This document shows, one piece after another, positions 18,686 through 28,613 of a stretch of 64,000 nucleotides of DNA (positions are counted from its first letter, which is position 1; every line of letters begins with the position of its first letter). Source of the stretch: Bosea sp. OAE506 (GTDB lineage: Bacteria > Pseudomonadota > Alphaproteobacteria > Rhizobiales > Beijerinckiaceae); the NCBI RefSeq assembly GCF_040546595.1, contig NZ_JBEPOB010000001.1, positions 983,501 through 1,047,500 of the forward strand, read 5' to 3'. The notes beneath the pieces were generated by a model that saw only the letters and a program-made list of their open reading frames with translations, ran no database searches and was not told where the DNA came from. The position numbers were made by a program, and so were the translations under genes.

Positions 18686-19222
18686 TCAGAGCGAGGGCGG
18701 GGTGCGATCCCCCTCGCCGAGGTCCTTCTGCATCAGCATCTGGTCGAGCCAGCGACCGTGCTTGAAGCCGACCTTCTCGGCCACTCCGATCAGGCGGAAG
18801 CCGGCCCGCTCGTGCAGGCGCCGCGAGCCAATGGATGCGCCCGTGCCGTCGCCGATGACGGCGATCATCTGGCGGAAGCCGCGGCGGGCGCAGTCCTGCA
18901 TCAGTGCGTCGAGCAGGGCGCGGCCGACACCCGCCCCCTGGGCGTCGGGGGCGATGTAGATCGAGTTCTCGACCGTGCTGCGGTAGGCCGGGCGAGGCCG
19001 ATAGGCGCCGGCATAGGCATAGCCCACCACCCGACCGTCACGCTCGGCGACGAAATAGGGGTAGCCGCCCGCGCAGATGGCGTCGAATCGCTTCAGCATC
19101 TCGGTCTCATCGGGGGCTTCGAGCTCCCAGGAGGCCGTGCCGTGGCGAACGGCGTGCCCGTAGATCGCGGCGATGGCGGAGATGTCGGCCGCTGTGGCGG
19201 GGCGGATCGCAGGCGCTGTCAT
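18686..19222 (-). CDS. GNAT acetyltransferase, phosphinothricin-acetyltransferase-like
   Basis: This is a 178-residue Gcn5-related N-acetyltransferase. The N-terminus (IRPATAADISAIAAIYGHAV) and the STVENSIYI block match the Pat/Bar-like group that acetylates phosphinothricin, methionine sulfone or similar amino acids. The acetyl-CoA loop is QGAGVGRALL near residue 107. The ATG at 19222 is used; a TTG nine codons upstream overlaps the neighbouring terminator and is less likely. The true substrate is unknown. Confidence 0.85.
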   Translation of the reverse strand: MTAPAIRPATAADISAIAAIYGHAVRHGTASWELEAPDETEMLKRFDAICAGGYPYFVAERDGRVVGYAYAGAYRPRPAYRSTVENSIYIAPDAQGAGVGRALLDALMQDCARRGFRQMIAVIGDGTGASIGSRRLHERAGFRLIGVAEKVGFKHGRWLDQMLMQKDLGEGDRTPPSL

Positions 19223-19246
19223 GCCGCGATTGTCCGTGCCCCGCGC

Positions 19247-19279
19247 CAAAAGAAAAGCCCCGGCCGTGAGGCCGGGGCT
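19247..19279 (-). terminator. Rho-independent terminator of the Bax-inhibitor-1 gene
   Basis: A perfect 10-bp stem (19256-19265 with 19270-19279, loop GTGA) runs straight into CTTTTCTTTT on the minus strand. It lies 44 bases after the stop of the 19323-20099 gene and 25 bases before the GNAT start, so the GNAT needs its own promoter. Confidence 0.88.
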
Positions 19280-19322
19280 CGGTGTTTTCGCATGCCTGCC
19301 CGGATGAGGGGCAGGGAGTGGA

Positions 19323-20099
19323 TCACTCCTGCTTGCTGCCGAACAGCGAGAGCAGCATCTGGAACATGTTGATGAAGTTCAGGTAGAGCGACAGCGCGCC
19401 GTTCACCGAGAGCTTCGCGGCCGATTCCGCATCCATGTCCGAGTAGAGATACATCTCCTTCAGGCGCTGGGTGTCCCAGGCGGTCAGGCCGGCGAAGACC
19501 AGCACGCCGATCGCTGAGACGGCGAAGGACAGGGCGCTGGACTGCAGGAAGATGTTGACCACCGAAGCGATCACGAGGCCGATCAGGCCCATGATCAGGA
19601 ACGAACCCATCGCCGACAGCGACTTCTTCGTGGTGTAGCCGTAGAGGCTCAGCGCACCGAAGGTCGCGGCGGTGATGAAGAACACCTTGGTGATCGATTC
19701 ACCCGTGTAGACCACGAAGATCGACGACAGCGACACGCCCATCACCGCCGCGAAGGCGAAGAACATGGCCCGCGCGGACGAGGAGCTCATGCTCTCCGCC
19801 TTGAACGAGAAGAAAAAGATGAAGGCGAGCGGCGCCAGCATCACGACCCACTTCAGCGGGCTGAGATAGAGCGCCTGGCCGAGCGGGGTCAGCGCCGTGA
19901 CCTTGCCGGTCGGCGAGACACCGGCGATCGCCAGCATCGAGATGCCGATCGCGGCGAGGCCGGTGATGGCCAGGCCGATCGACATGTTGTTGTAGACGCC
20001 GAGCATGAACGAGCGCAGGCCCTGATCCATCTCGACGGCGCTGGTCTGCTGTGCGCGGCCGGCACCCCAGACTGGAGCATTGCGGTCGAAGTTGCTCAT
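19323..20099 (-). CDS. Bax inhibitor-1 / YccA family membrane protein
   Basis: This is a 258-residue inner-membrane protein with about seven hydrophobic helices. The first helix is near residue 28 (FMLGVYNNMSIGLAITG) and the last runs close to the C-terminus (NFINMFQMLLSLFG). The FAGLTAWDTQRLKEMY block with its acidic residues is the UPF0005/BI-1 signature. In E. coli the YccA member modulates the FtsH protease; other members are pH-gated calcium leak channels. The ATG at 20099 has AGGGGAAA upstream. It has its own terminator and is probably monocistronic. Confidence 0.9.
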   Translation of the reverse strand: MSNFDRNAPVWGAGRAQQTSAVEMDQGLRSFMLGVYNNMSIGLAITGLAAIGISMLAIAGVSPTGKVTALTPLGQALYLSPLKWVVMLAPLAFIFFFSFKAESMSSSSARAMFFAFAAVMGVSLSSIFVVYTGESITKVFFITAATFGALSLYGYTTKKSLSAMGSFLIMGLIGLVIASVVNIFLQSSALSFAVSAIGVLVFAGLTAWDTQRLKEMYLYSDMDAESAAKLSVNGALSLYLNFINMFQMLLSLFGSKQE

Positions 20100-20317
20100 G
20101 GAGCGAGTTTCCCCTGAGGTTGATTTCCGGACCGACACCCCGCGGGCGGGGTCCGGTCATCGCTCACAACAGTGGCGATATGCGGAATATGAGGGGGTTG
20201 CCCGGTCCTTACAAGGGGGCCTCATGGTTAAACGGAGTCGCCCATAGAAACGCGGCCCTCTCCCCATGCAAAACGCCGGGGCCTCCATGTCTAGCCAGAG
20301 TCGTCGCCGGCCAGTCG

Positions 20318-22912
20318 TCACAAATTTCTCAGGTGAGAAGCCGGCGCTTTCGACAGTATTTGCAGCGTGCCCGCCAGCCCGAACAGAACGGTCACACCGA
20401 TTGCGGCAGTCGCGGCCAGTAATGCGCCCGTCGGGTCACTGACGAATTCGATCTTCATCACTTGGGTCACGACGCCCCAGCCCGCGAGAGCGCCCGCGAC
20501 AACGCCGAACAGCGCGGAGACGAGGCCGATGGCGGCGTATTCGAGGGCGTACGACGAAAGTATGAAGCGGCGGGTGGCGCCGAGGGTCTTCAGGATCATG
20601 GCGTCGTAGAGTCGCGCCCGCTGCCCGGCGGCCAATGCACCGCCCAGAACGAGCAGGCTTGCGGCGATAGCGAGGCCCGAGGCCCCGCGGATCGCCGTGG
20701 CGAGCTGGGCGACGATCGTGTTGACCGCCTCGAGCGCGTCCTTGACGCGCACGGCCGTCACCGAGGGGAACTCGACTGCCAGACGGCGCAGCAGTGCGGC
20801 ATCGGTGGAGGCGCCCGCAGCCGCCGCGCCGCCGGCCGGCGTGATCGTCGCCAGATTGGTGTGGGGCGCGCCGGCGAAGGTGTTGGGCGAGAACAGCATC
20901 ACGAAGTTGATGCCGAGCGAGCGCCATTCGATGCCGCGCAGATTGGCGACGCGGGCGGTGATGTTGCGGCCCAGCACGTTGACGGTGAGGCGGTCGCCGA
21001 TCTTGAGGCCGATGCCTTCGGCGATCTGGGCGTCGAAGGAAACCAGCGGCTCGCCGCGATAGTCGGCCGGCCACCACTCTCCCTGCGCGATGCGCGAACC
21101 CTCGGGGATCGCCTGCGCATAGGTGATGCCGCGGTCGCCGTCGAGAATCCAGGCCGCCTGCTCGGTGGCCTTGATGTCCTCGGCGCGGACGCCGTTGATG
21201 GAGACAATGCGACCGCGCATCATCGGCACGCGGTCCAGTGCAGCGCCCGGCCGCTCCTCGCGCAGCAGCGCGTCGAAGCGGGCCGATTCGGCGTTGGGGA
21301 TGTCCAGGAAGAAGAAGCTCGGCGCCTTCTGGGGCAGGGCCTGCGTCAATTGCCGGGTCAGGCTGGTGTCGATGAAGGCGAGCGCCGAGAGCAGGGCGAC
21401 ACCCAGCCCGAGCGACAGCACGAGTGAAGGCGTGAGCGCGCCGGGGCGGTGGCTGTTGGCCAGCGCCATGCGCAGCGAGGGGTTCTTCGGCCGCGGCAGC
21501 CGGCGCGCCAGGGCCATCAGGCCCCAGGACACGCCGCGCAGCAGCAGGAAGATGCCGGCCATCACCGCGATGTAGATCATGGCGATGCGCCGGTCATAGG
21601 CGAAGAGCAGCGCCACGCCGACGAGACCGGCCATCGCCGCCAGGCAAAGCGCGAGATAGATTGCACGGGGCCGACGCGCATCGGGCGCGATCTGATCCCG
21701 GAAGAGAGCCGAGACCGGGACGTCATGCGCGCGGCCGAGCGGCAGGATGGCGAAGACCAGCGCGGTGAGCAGGCCATAGAGCGCGGCGACGCCGAGTTCG
21801 CCGGGCGCCAATGTGGGCTCGAAGGGGACCGGCAGGACGGATTTGAGCGCGGCACCAAGCGCAAACGGTGCGGCGGCGCCGAGAACGAGACCGATCGCGG
21901 TACCGAGCGCCGCGACCAGCATCACCTCGGTCAGATGAATGGCGACGACGCGGCCGCCGGTGGCGCCGACCGCCTTCATGGTGGCGAAGTCGAGCTTCTT
22001 GGCCTCGACGAAGCGGCGCACCGCATTGGCGACGCCGACGCCGCCGACCAGCAGGGCGGTGAGCCCGACGAGCGTCAGGAACTGGGTGAAGCGTTCGAGA
22101 TTGCGCTGAAAGCCGGGATTGGCGTTGGCGCGGGAGCGGATCTCCCAGCCCGCATCGCGCTGCTGCGCGCCGGCATCGGCGATCAGGGCCGCGAGGTCGG
22201 CATCGCTCGAGGCCAGCGGCGGCAGGGCGACGCGGTAGGTCCAGCGCACCAGGCTTCCCGGCTGGAGGAGGCCGGTGGCGCGCAGCGCGTCCTGCGAGAT
22301 CAGCAGCCTGGGGCCGAAGCCGACGCCGGCGGCGATCTTGTCGGGCTCGGAAACAAGGTTGGCGCGCAGCTGCACGCGCGCCGAGCCCACGGAGACGATA
22401 TCTCCCGGCTTCAGGTCGAGACGGCCGAGCAGAACCGGGTCGGCAACGGCCCCGAAGACGCCGTCGCGCGGGGCCAGCAGTTCCGCGACGGAGCCCGCTG
22501 GGTCAGTGACCAGCTCGCCGATGCCAGGATAGCCGCCATCGACCGCCTTGATCTCGACGAGGGCCGCGCCCTTGTCGCCGGCATTGGCCATGCCGCGCAT
22601 GGTGGCGATGGTCGAGACCGTGCCGCGCCCGGTGAGGAAAGCCAGTTCCTGCGGCGTCGCCTCGCGGTGGATCAGCCCGAAGGCCGCGTCGCCGCCGAGG
22701 ATGCGCCGCCCCTCCCGGGAGAGACCCTCGGTCAGGCCGCGCGAGGCCGAGGCGACGGCGGCGATCGTCATCACGCCGAGTGCAAGGCAGGCGATGAAGA
22801 CGCCGAAGCCGCGAAAGCCGCCGCGCAGGTCGCGCCAGGCGAGGCGCAGCGCGAGTGCGACCAGCGGGGCGCCGGCCGGGGAGGCCGGGAGAGGCTTGAC
22901 GGTGCCGTGCAT
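20318..22912 (-). CDS. ABC transporter permease, YbbP-like (FtsX/MacB superfamily)
   Basis: This is an 864-residue inner-membrane protein with an N-terminal helix (about 33-55), a large periplasmic region and two FtsX-type membrane domains. The first lies near residues 270-430 (GVGVANAVRRFVEAKKLDFATMKAVG shown in part) and the second near 735-860. It pairs with the ATPase that starts upstream, the stop and start being one base apart. The same ybbP-ybbA-tesA order is found in E. coli. The substrate is unknown; the family acts as mechanotransmission machinery for lipoproteins or envelope substrates. Confidence 0.9.
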   Translation of the reverse strand: MHGTVKPLPASPAGAPLVALALRLAWRDLRGGFRGFGVFIACLALGVMTIAAVASASRGLTEGLSREGRRILGGDAAFGLIHREATPQELAFLTGRGTVSTIATMRGMANAGDKGAALVEIKAVDGGYPGIGELVTDPAGSVAELLAPRDGVFGAVADPVLLGRLDLKPGDIVSVGSARVQLRANLVSEPDKIAAGVGFGPRLLISQDALRATGLLQPGSLVRWTYRVALPPLASSDADLAALIADAGAQQRDAGWEIRSRANANPGFQRNLERFTQFLTLVGLTALLVGGVGVANAVRRFVEAKKLDFATMKAVGATGGRVVAIHLTEVMLVAALGTAIGLVLGAAAPFALGAALKSVLPVPFEPTLAPGELGVAALYGLLTALVFAILPLGRAHDVPVSALFRDQIAPDARRPRAIYLALCLAAMAGLVGVALLFAYDRRIAMIYIAVMAGIFLLLRGVSWGLMALARRLPRPKNPSLRMALANSHRPGALTPSLVLSLGLGVALLSALAFIDTSLTRQLTQALPQKAPSFFFLDIPNAESARFDALLREERPGAALDRVPMMRGRIVSINGVRAEDIKATEQAAWILDGDRGITYAQAIPEGSRIAQGEWWPADYRGEPLVSFDAQIAEGIGLKIGDRLTVNVLGRNITARVANLRGIEWRSLGINFVMLFSPNTFAGAPHTNLATITPAGGAAAAGASTDAALLRRLAVEFPSVTAVRVKDALEAVNTIVAQLATAIRGASGLAIAASLLVLGGALAAGQRARLYDAMILKTLGATRRFILSSYALEYAAIGLVSALFGVVAGALAGWGVVTQVMKIEFVSDPTGALLAATAAIGVTVLFGLAGTLQILSKAPASHLRNL

Positions 22913-22913
22913 C

Positions 22914-23648
22914 TCAGAGCGCCGCCATGTCGGCGGAAGCCTGGGGCTGCTCCGCGGTTTCGATGCGCCCGGCGCGCAGGCGCACGGTGCGGTCGCAGAG
23001 CGCGGCCAGGGACAGGTCGTGGGTGACGAGGACCAGCGTCGCGCCGCGCTCGCGGCGAAGCGCGAAGATCAGGTCGACGATCGAGCGGCCGGTGCTCTCG
23101 TCGAGATTGCCGGTCGGTTCGTCGGCAACGAGGATGGCGGGGTCGGGCGCCACGGCTCGTGCGATGGCGACGCGCTGCTGCTCGCCGCCCGAGAGCTGGG
23201 CCGGGTAATGGTCCATGCGGGCGCCAAGACCGACATTGCGCAGTTCGGCCTCGGCGCGGGCGAAGGCATCGCCGACGCCCGCGAGTTCGAGCGGCAGGGC
23301 AACGTTCTCGCGCGCCGTCATCGTCGGGACGAGGTGGAAAGACTGGAAGACGATGCCGATATGGCGGCCGCGGAAGACGGCGAGCCCGTCCTCGTCGAGC
23401 GCGCCGAGATCCTGGCCGGCGACCTTGACCATGCCGCTGTCGGGCCGCTCCAGGCCGGCCATCGTCATCAGCAGGGTCGACTTGCCGGAGCCGGAGGGAC
23501 CGACGAGGCCGGTCGCCTGGCCGGAGGCCAGCGACAAAGAAACACCTTTGAGGATATGGACGCGGGCGGCCGCACGCCCCAAACTAAGCTCAACATCCCG
23601 CAATTCGATCGCCGGCTGATCCGTCGGTGGGACGCGCGTATCGCTCAT
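22914..23648 (-). CDS. ABC transporter ATP-binding protein, YbbA/LolD-like
   Basis: This is a 244-residue ATPase with Walker [10 protein letters not shown] near residue 50, signature [14 protein letters not shown] near 150 and Walker [13 protein letters not shown] just after. The signature and the D-loop wording place it in the LolD/MacB/YbbA group that works with FtsX-type permeases. It is immediately followed by that permease. The start is set at MSDTRVPP (23648), although an in-frame start at 23699 exists. The divergent tesA start is only six bases away, so the two genes must share or overlap promoter sequences. Confidence 0.92.
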   Translation of the reverse strand: MSDTRVPPTDQPAIELRDVELSLGRAAARVHILKGVSLSLASGQATGLVGPSGSGKSTLLMTMAGLERPDSGMVKVAGQDLGALDEDGLAVFRGRHIGIVFQSFHLVPTMTARENVALPLELAGVGDAFARAEAELRNVGLGARMDHYPAQLSGGEQQRVAIARAVAPDPAILVADEPTGNLDESTGRSIVDLIFALRRERGATLVLVTHDLSLAALCDRTVRLRAGRIETAEQPQASADMAAL

Positions 23649-23654
23649 CATCCA

Positions 23655-24434
23655 ATGATCCTGACTTCGATATCCATCAGCGACCCTGCTCGCAGCCAAA
23701 AGCGGTCCGAGCAGGGCAAGCCGTCATGTCGTGCCCCAGAGCCGCGATATGGGCGCCGCCTCGCGCTTGTCCAATCTCTCTGCGCCGCTTTTCTGCTCTG
23801 TCTCTCCCTGCTGCCGGTCTCGACCATGGCCCAGACTCCGCCCCCGAGCCCCGGTTCCGCCCCGGCGCGCACGCTGAAACTGGTCGCTCTCGGCGACAGT
23901 CTGACCGCCGGCTACAATCTGCCGGCCAGCGCCGCCTTCCCGCCGGTGCTGGAGCAGGCGCTGCGCGCCAAGGGGCACGCTGTCGAGATCGTGAACGCCG
24001 GCGTCTCCGGCGACACCGTGCAGGGCGGGCTCGATCGGCTTGACTGGTCTGTGGCTGACGGCACCGACGGCGTCATCCTCGAGCTCGGTGCCAACGACGC
24101 CCTGCGCGGGCTCGACCCGGCAGCGACGCGGAAAGGCCTCGAGGCGATCATTACGCGTCTGAAGGCGCGGGGCATCCCGGTGCTGCTCGCCGGCATGTAC
24201 GCGCCGCGCAATCTCGGCACGGAGTATGCAACACGCTTCGACAGCATCTACCCCGAGCTTGCGAAGGCTCACGGGCTGGTGCTCTACCCCTTCTTCCTGG
24301 AGGGCATCGCGGGCGACCGCGTGCTCAACCAGCCCGATCTGCTCCACCCCACGGCCGAGGGCGTCCGCGTCATCGTCCGCAACATCCTGCCTACGGTCGA
24401 GCGCTTCCTCGCGACGCTGCCGGCCAAGCCCTGA
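23655..24434 (+). CDS. tesA: Periplasmic arylesterase / lysophospholipase, TesA-like
   Basis: This is a 259-residue GDSL/SGNH hydrolase. The nucleophile serine is in ALGDSLTAGYN, followed by the glycine block, GANDALRG and DLLHPTAEG with the catalytic Asp and His. An N-terminal signal sequence is visible (RYGRR followed by a hydrophobic core, cleavage near AQTPP), so it acts in the periplasm on acyl esters or thioesters. About 34 residues precede the signal core, but no other in-frame start codon exists closer to it. It is divergent from the ybbA-like gene. Confidence 0.9.
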   Translation: MILTSISISDPARSQKRSEQGKPSCRAPEPRYGRRLALVQSLCAAFLLCLSLLPVSTMAQTPPPSPGSAPARTLKLVALGDSLTAGYNLPASAAFPPVLEQALRAKGHAVEIVNAGVSGDTVQGGLDRLDWSVADGTDGVILELGANDALRGLDPAATRKGLEAIITRLKARGIPVLLAGMYAPRNLGTEYATRFDSIYPELAKAHGLVLYPFFLEGIAGDRVLNQPDLLHPTAEGVRVIVRNILPTVERFLATLPAKP

Positions 24435-24521
24435 TCCCTGCGGGCCGTCGCGCCCGTCCGACCGCCTTCCCCATCTGCTCGACGCGCGTCCTTCGCCCGC
24501 CGCTTCCGGAGTTGCTTAGCC

Positions 24522-25577
24522 ATGGAATATCGTCGTCTCGGCCGCACCGATCTCGAGGTGTCGGTGATCTGCCTGGGAACCATGACCTATGGCGAGCAGA
24601 ACACCGAGGCCGAGGGCCACGCGCAGATGGATTATGCGCTCGACCAGGGCGTGAATTTCTTCGACACGGCCGAGCTCTACTCGATCCCGCCCAAGGCGGA
24701 GACGCAAGGTTCGACGGAGCGGATCCTCGGCACCTGGTTCAAGGCGCGCGGCAACCGCGACAAGGTCATCCTCGCCTCCAAGGTCTGCGGGCGCGGCGCC
24801 AACACCTGGTTCCGCGACGACAAGAGCCCGACGCGTGTCACGCGCAAGCAGATCCGCGAGGCGGTTGAGAAGAGCCTGCAGCGGCTGCAGACGGACTATA
24901 TCGACCTCTACCAGATCCATTTCCCTGAGCGGCCGATGCCCTGGGGCTCGAACCCGACGCGCTTCTCGAAGGCCGCCTTCGAGCGCCCCGACGACGAGAC
25001 CCCGATCGCCGAGCAGCTCGACGCCTTCGCGGAGATCGTCAAGGAGGGCAAGATCCGGCATCTCGGCCTCTCCAATGAGAGCGCCTGGGGCACGATGAGC
25101 TTCGTGCGCGACGCCGAGACCCGCGGCGGGCCGCGGGTGCAGTCGATCCAGAATTCCTACAACATGCTCAACCGCACCTTCGAGACGGCGCTCGCCGAAA
25201 TCGCGATCCGCGAGGATGTCGGGCTGCTCGCCTATTCGCCGCTCGGCCAGGGCTTCCTGACCGGCAAATATCTCGACGGTGCCCGGCCAGCGGGCGCGCG
25301 CACGACGCTGTTCGACCGCGGCCAGCGCTACCAGACGCCGGGCGCGGAGGATGCGATCAAGCGCTACATGGCGTTGGCGCGCGAGCACGGGCTCGACCCG
25401 GCGCAGATGGCGCTGGCCTTCGTGAATTCCCGCGCCTTCGTCACCGCCAACATCATCGGGGCGACCTCGATGGAGCAGCTCAAGACCGATATCGCCTCGA
25501 TCGCGGTCACGCTGTCGCCGGAGATCGAGGCCGGGATCGACGCGATCCATCAGCTCGTCGGCAATCCCTGCCCCTGA
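24522..25577 (+). CDS. NADP-dependent aldo/keto reductase, Tas-like
   Basis: This is a 351-residue TIM-barrel oxidoreductase. Catalytic residues are visible as FFDTAELY (Asp, Tyr) near residue 48, ILASKVCG (Lys) near 86 and YQIHFPE (His) near 128. The long insertion between the last two and the RRLGRTDLEVS N-terminus resemble E. coli Tas. It reduces aldehydes or ketones with NADPH; the physiological substrate is not known. A GC-rich hairpin follows its stop codon by 11 bases. Confidence 0.9.
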   Translation: MEYRRLGRTDLEVSVICLGTMTYGEQNTEAEGHAQMDYALDQGVNFFDTAELYSIPPKAETQGSTERILGTWFKARGNRDKVILASKVCGRGANTWFRDDKSPTRVTRKQIREAVEKSLQRLQTDYIDLYQIHFPERPMPWGSNPTRFSKAAFERPDDETPIAEQLDAFAEIVKEGKIRHLGLSNESAWGTMSFVRDAETRGGPRVQSIQNSYNMLNRTFETALAEIAIREDVGLLAYSPLGQGFLTGKYLDGARPAGARTTLFDRGQRYQTPGAEDAIKRYMALAREHGLDPAQMALAFVNSRAFVTANIIGATSMEQLKTDIASIAVTLSPEIEAGIDAIHQLVGNPCP

Positions 25578-25588
25578 TAGGTCCCAAG

Positions 25589-25612
25589 GGCGCTGCCTCG
25601 CGGGGCAGCGCC
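25589..25612 (+). terminator. Hairpin after the aldo/keto reductase, weak terminator
   Basis: A 9-bp stem GGCGCTGCC/GGCAGCGCC with a six-base loop starts 11 bases after the stop codon. The run of T residues that follows is poor (ATTTCG, eight bases later), so termination may be partial. It separates the reductase from thpR. Confidence 0.45.
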
Positions 25613-25663
25613 TGCCCGGCATTTCGTCTCGCCAGAGTCACAAAAAACTGGCACTGATTCGGC

Positions 25664-26242
25664 ATGCCGAGGCTGTTCACAGCGCTTGAGATTCCTGCCG
25701 AGGTCGCTGCGGCCCTGACGCCGCATCGGGGCGGATTGTCCGGGGCGCGCTGGATCGAGCCTGCCGATTACCACATCACGCTGCGCTTCCTGGGCGATGT
25801 CGACCGGCGCACCGCCAACGATGTCGATGCCTTTCTCGGCGACATCCAATCCTATCCCTTCGAGATCACGCTGGATGCGCTGGGCACCTTCGGCGGCGAC
25901 AAGCCGCGCGCGGTCTATGCGCGGGTTCAGCCGACGCCGCGGCTGACCGAGCTTCAGGCCGATCTCGAGCGGCTGATGCGGCGTCTCGGCCTGCCAGCGG
26001 AGGGCCGCAAATTCGTGCCGCATGTCACGCTGGCGCGGCTGCGCGACACCTCCCCGCTCGACGTGGCGCATTTCCTCAGCCTGCACCCGATCGTCCGGCC
26101 GATCAGCTTCACGGCGCGGCGGCTGGCCTTGATGTCGTCGCGCGATTCGGTCGGCGGCGGGCCCTATGTGCTGGAGGCGGCCTATCCGCTCGGCCCGTCC
26201 TATCCGAACCGGCCGATTCGGGCAGACCATCAGCGGAGATGA
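25664..26242 (+). CDS. thpR: RNA 2',3'-cyclic phosphodiesterase
   Basis: This is a 192-residue 2H phosphoesterase with the two catalytic HxTx motifs, HITLRFLG near residue 38 and HVTLARLR near 123. The N-terminus [14 protein letters not shown] is typical of ThpR/LigT, which opens 2',3'-cyclic phosphates on RNA ends and was first noticed as a 2'-5' RNA ligase. It acts in the cytoplasm. Its last four bases overlap the start of phhB (ATGA), so the two are translationally coupled. Confidence 0.92.
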   Translation: MPRLFTALEIPAEVAAALTPHRGGLSGARWIEPADYHITLRFLGDVDRRTANDVDAFLGDIQSYPFEITLDALGTFGGDKPRAVYARVQPTPRLTELQADLERLMRRLGLPAEGRKFVPHVTLARLRDTSPLDVAHFLSLHPIVRPISFTARRLALMSSRDSVGGGPYVLEAAYPLGPSYPNRPIRADHQRR

Positions 26243-26535
26243 CCATGCCCAAGCGACTCGGCCCCGATGCCCTGCAGGAGGCGCTGACGACGCTGACCGG
26301 GTGGAAACTCGTCGAGGGGCGCGAAGCCATGACCAAGCGCTATGTCTTCCGCGATTTCAGCGAGGCCTTCGGGTGGATGACACGGGTCGCGCTGCTGGCC
26401 GAGGCGATGGGTCACCATCCCGAGTGGTTCAACGTCTACCGCACCGTGGAGGTGACGCTGGCAACGCATGATGCGGGCGGGCTGACGGAACTCGACGTCC
26501 GCCTCGCCCATGCCATGGATGCGCTGCGCCCGTAG
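26239..26535 (+). CDS. phhB: Pterin-4a-carbinolamine dehydratase
   Basis: This is a 98-residue enzyme that removes water from 4a-hydroxytetrahydrobiopterin to recycle the pterin cofactor; homologues also act as the DCoH transcription cofactor. The active-site block [10 protein letters not shown] with neighbouring His residues is intact, as is the [19 protein letters not shown] strand region (shown in part). It overlaps thpR by four bases. No aromatic hydroxylase is present in the window, so its role here may be in another pterin pathway such as molybdopterin metabolism. Confidence 0.9.
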   Translation: MTMPKRLGPDALQEALTTLTGWKLVEGREAMTKRYVFRDFSEAFGWMTRVALLAEAMGHHPEWFNVYRTVEVTLATHDAGGLTELDVRLAHAMDALRP

Positions 26536-26544
26536 TTTGAGGCG

Positions 26545-27300
26545 CTATTCGCGCCAGCCGCAGGCCCGCAGCGCGGCCAGCATATGCGGCGGCGGCGGGG
26601 CCTCGACCCGGATCGGCGGCTTCTTGCGATAGAGCGGCACGGTGACGGAGCGGGCATGAAGCTGCAGGCCCGGCCCGCCCTCGCGCGGGGCATCGCCATA
26701 GATCTCGTCGCCCAGCATCGGCCAGCCCGATTCGGCGCAATGGACCCGCAATTGATGGGTGCGGCCGGTCAGCGGCTCCAGCTCGAGCCAGGCGAGCGGG
26801 CCGGCTTCGCCTTGCCCTCGTCCCCTCACCCGGTAGCGCGTCTGGGAGGGCAGGCCGTCGGGATCGACCTTCATCCACCAGCCGCGATCCGGCGCGCGCT
26901 TGCCGAGTGGCAGGTCGATCAGCCCCGACTCGGCGGCCGGATCGCCCTGCACGATCGCCCAGTAGGTCTTGTCGATCCCGCCTTCGCGGAACATCTGGTT
27001 GAGCTCGGCCATGGCGCGGGGATGGCGGCCGAGAATCAGGCAACCCGAGGTGTCCTTGTCGAGGCGGTGCGCGGCCTCGGGCCGGCGCGGCAGGCCGAAG
27101 CGCAGCGCGTCGAGATGGTCGGTCAGGACGGGAATGACCCGGCGCTTGGCCTGGGGGCCGCGATGCGAGGGCAGGCCGGCCGGCTTGTCGATGACCAGCA
27201 TCATCGCGTCGCGGTAGAGCAGCGGGAACGGCAGTTCGGGCTCGGGCCGGCTGGAATCCGGGCTCGGCTGCGAAATCTCTGGTCGCTCGGGCGTGGTCAT
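26545..27300 (-). CDS. RluA-family RNA pseudouridine synthase
   Basis: This is a 251-residue pseudouridine synthase with the catalytic aspartate in HRLDKDTSGCLIL near residue 89 and the RTHQLRVHCAESGWPMLGD region (shown in part) near 177. It lacks an N-terminal S4 domain, which sets it apart from RluC and RluD and resembles RluA or TruC-type enzymes. It modifies uridines in tRNA or rRNA; the site cannot be told. It converges with phhB and is divergent from ftsY. Confidence 0.9.
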   Translation of the reverse strand: MTTPERPEISQPSPDSSRPEPELPFPLLYRDAMMLVIDKPAGLPSHRGPQAKRRVIPVLTDHLDALRFGLPRRPEAAHRLDKDTSGCLILGRHPRAMAELNQMFREGGIDKTYWAIVQGDPAAESGLIDLPLGKRAPDRGWWMKVDPDGLPSQTRYRVRGRGQGEAGPLAWLELEPLTGRTHQLRVHCAESGWPMLGDEIYGDAPREGGPGLQLHARSVTVPLYRKKPPIRVEAPPPPHMLAALRACGWRE

Positions 27301-27373
27301 GGCATTGCGCTAGCGAAGGCCTCCCTTGGGCGCAAGCACGAGCCGCTGCGCGGCAGAGGCGACGGAACGAGTG

Positions 27374-28570
27374 ATGAGCGAGAACGAACCGAAGAAGCGC
27401 GGCTTCTTTTCGAGATTGTTCGGCGTCGAGCCCGAGCCCGAGACGCCTGCGTCGTCCGCGCCACCGGCGCCGGCGCCAGCGCCGGTGCCGCCCGAGGCTC
27501 CGGCCACGGACAGCCTGATCGCGCCCCCGGCCGTGCCGGCCGAAGCCATGCCGCTGCCGGTCGCCATGCCCGAGCCGGCCCCCGTGCAGGCTGCGCCCAT
27601 CCTGAGCGCGCCGGTTGCCGCACCTGTGCCTGCGCCCGAGCCGAAGCGGAGCTGGTGGCGCCGCCTGACCGAGGGGCTGTCGCGGACCTCCTCGGCGCTC
27701 ACGACCGGCATCACCGACCTCTTCACCAAGCGCAAGCTCGATGCCGGCACGCTGGAAGACCTCGAGGACATCCTGATCCAGGCCGATCTCGGTCTGGCCA
27801 CCGCCGCCCGCGTTGCCAAGGCGGTCGGCGAGGGGCGCTACGACCGGCAGATCGAGCCCTCCGAGGTCAAGGCGATCCTGGCGCGCGAGGTCGAGGCGAT
27901 CCTGTCGCCCGTCGCCCAGCCGCTGGTGATCGACGCCACGAAAAAGCCGTTCGTGATCCTGATGGTCGGCGTCAACGGCTCCGGCAAGACGACGACGATC
28001 GGCAAGCTGGCGGCCAAGTTCCGGGCTGAGGGCCGGTCGGTCATGCTGGCGGCAGGCGATACCTTCCGCGCGGCGGCGATCGAGCAGCTCAAGGTCTGGG
28101 GCGAGCGCACGGGGGCGGAGGTCGTCTCCGGCAACCAGGGAGCGGACGCCTCGGGGCTCGCCTTCGAGGCGCTGCAGAAGGCGAAGGCCGCCGGTACGGA
28201 TGTGCTGCTGGTCGACACCGCCGGGCGGTTGCAGAACAAGACCGGGCTGATGGACGAACTCGCCAAGGTGGTCCGCGTCATCCGCAAGCTCGATCCGGAG
28301 GCTCCCCATGCGGCGCTGCTCGTGCTCGATGCCACGGTCGGGCAGAATGCGCTCAGCCAGGTCGAGGCGTTCGGCGATACGGCCGGGGTGACCGGGCTGG
28401 TGATGACCAAGCTCGACGGCACGGCGCGCGGCGGCATCCTGGTGGCGCTGGCGGCGAAATTCGGCCTGCCGGTGCATTTCATCGGCGTCGGCGAGGGCGT
28501 CGAGGATCTGGAGCCGTTCTCGGCGCGCGATTTCGCGCGGGCGGTGTCCGGTTTGGACGAAGCGGCGTGA
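27374..28570 (+). CDS. ftsY: Signal recognition particle receptor FtsY
   Basis: This 398-residue SRP-type GTPase receives ribosome-SRP complexes at the membrane. The N-terminus begins [17 protein letters not shown], a short amphipathic membrane anchor, followed by about 85 residues rich in Pro and Ala. The N domain follows near 110, then the G domain with [10 protein letters not shown] near 198, DTAGRLQNK and [10 protein letters not shown]. The ATG at 27374 is preferred over the GTG directly before it and the longer open frame. It is followed by yciB at 43 bases, a usual pairing in Rhizobiales. Confidence 0.95.
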   Translation: MSENEPKKRGFFSRLFGVEPEPETPASSAPPAPAPAPVPPEAPATDSLIAPPAVPAEAMPLPVAMPEPAPVQAAPILSAPVAAPVPAPEPKRSWWRRLTEGLSRTSSALTTGITDLFTKRKLDAGTLEDLEDILIQADLGLATAARVAKAVGEGRYDRQIEPSEVKAILAREVEAILSPVAQPLVIDATKKPFVILMVGVNGSGKTTTIGKLAAKFRAEGRSVMLAAGDTFRAAAIEQLKVWGERTGAEVVSGNQGADASGLAFEALQKAKAAGTDVLLVDTAGRLQNKTGLMDELAKVVRVIRKLDPEAPHAALLVLDATVGQNALSQVEAFGDTAGVTGLVMTKLDGTARGGILVALAAKFGLPVHFIGVGEGVEDLEPFSARDFARAVSGLDEAA

Positions 28571-28613
28571 CAGCTCGCGGCATCAGGCCGCCGGCGCAGA
28601 CAGGCAGGACGAG

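Noticed and set aside
20132..20160. GC-rich inverted repeat upstream of the Bax-inhibitor-1 gene
   Set aside because: The pairing is imperfect, there is no T tract, and its place ahead of a gene start gives no clear role.
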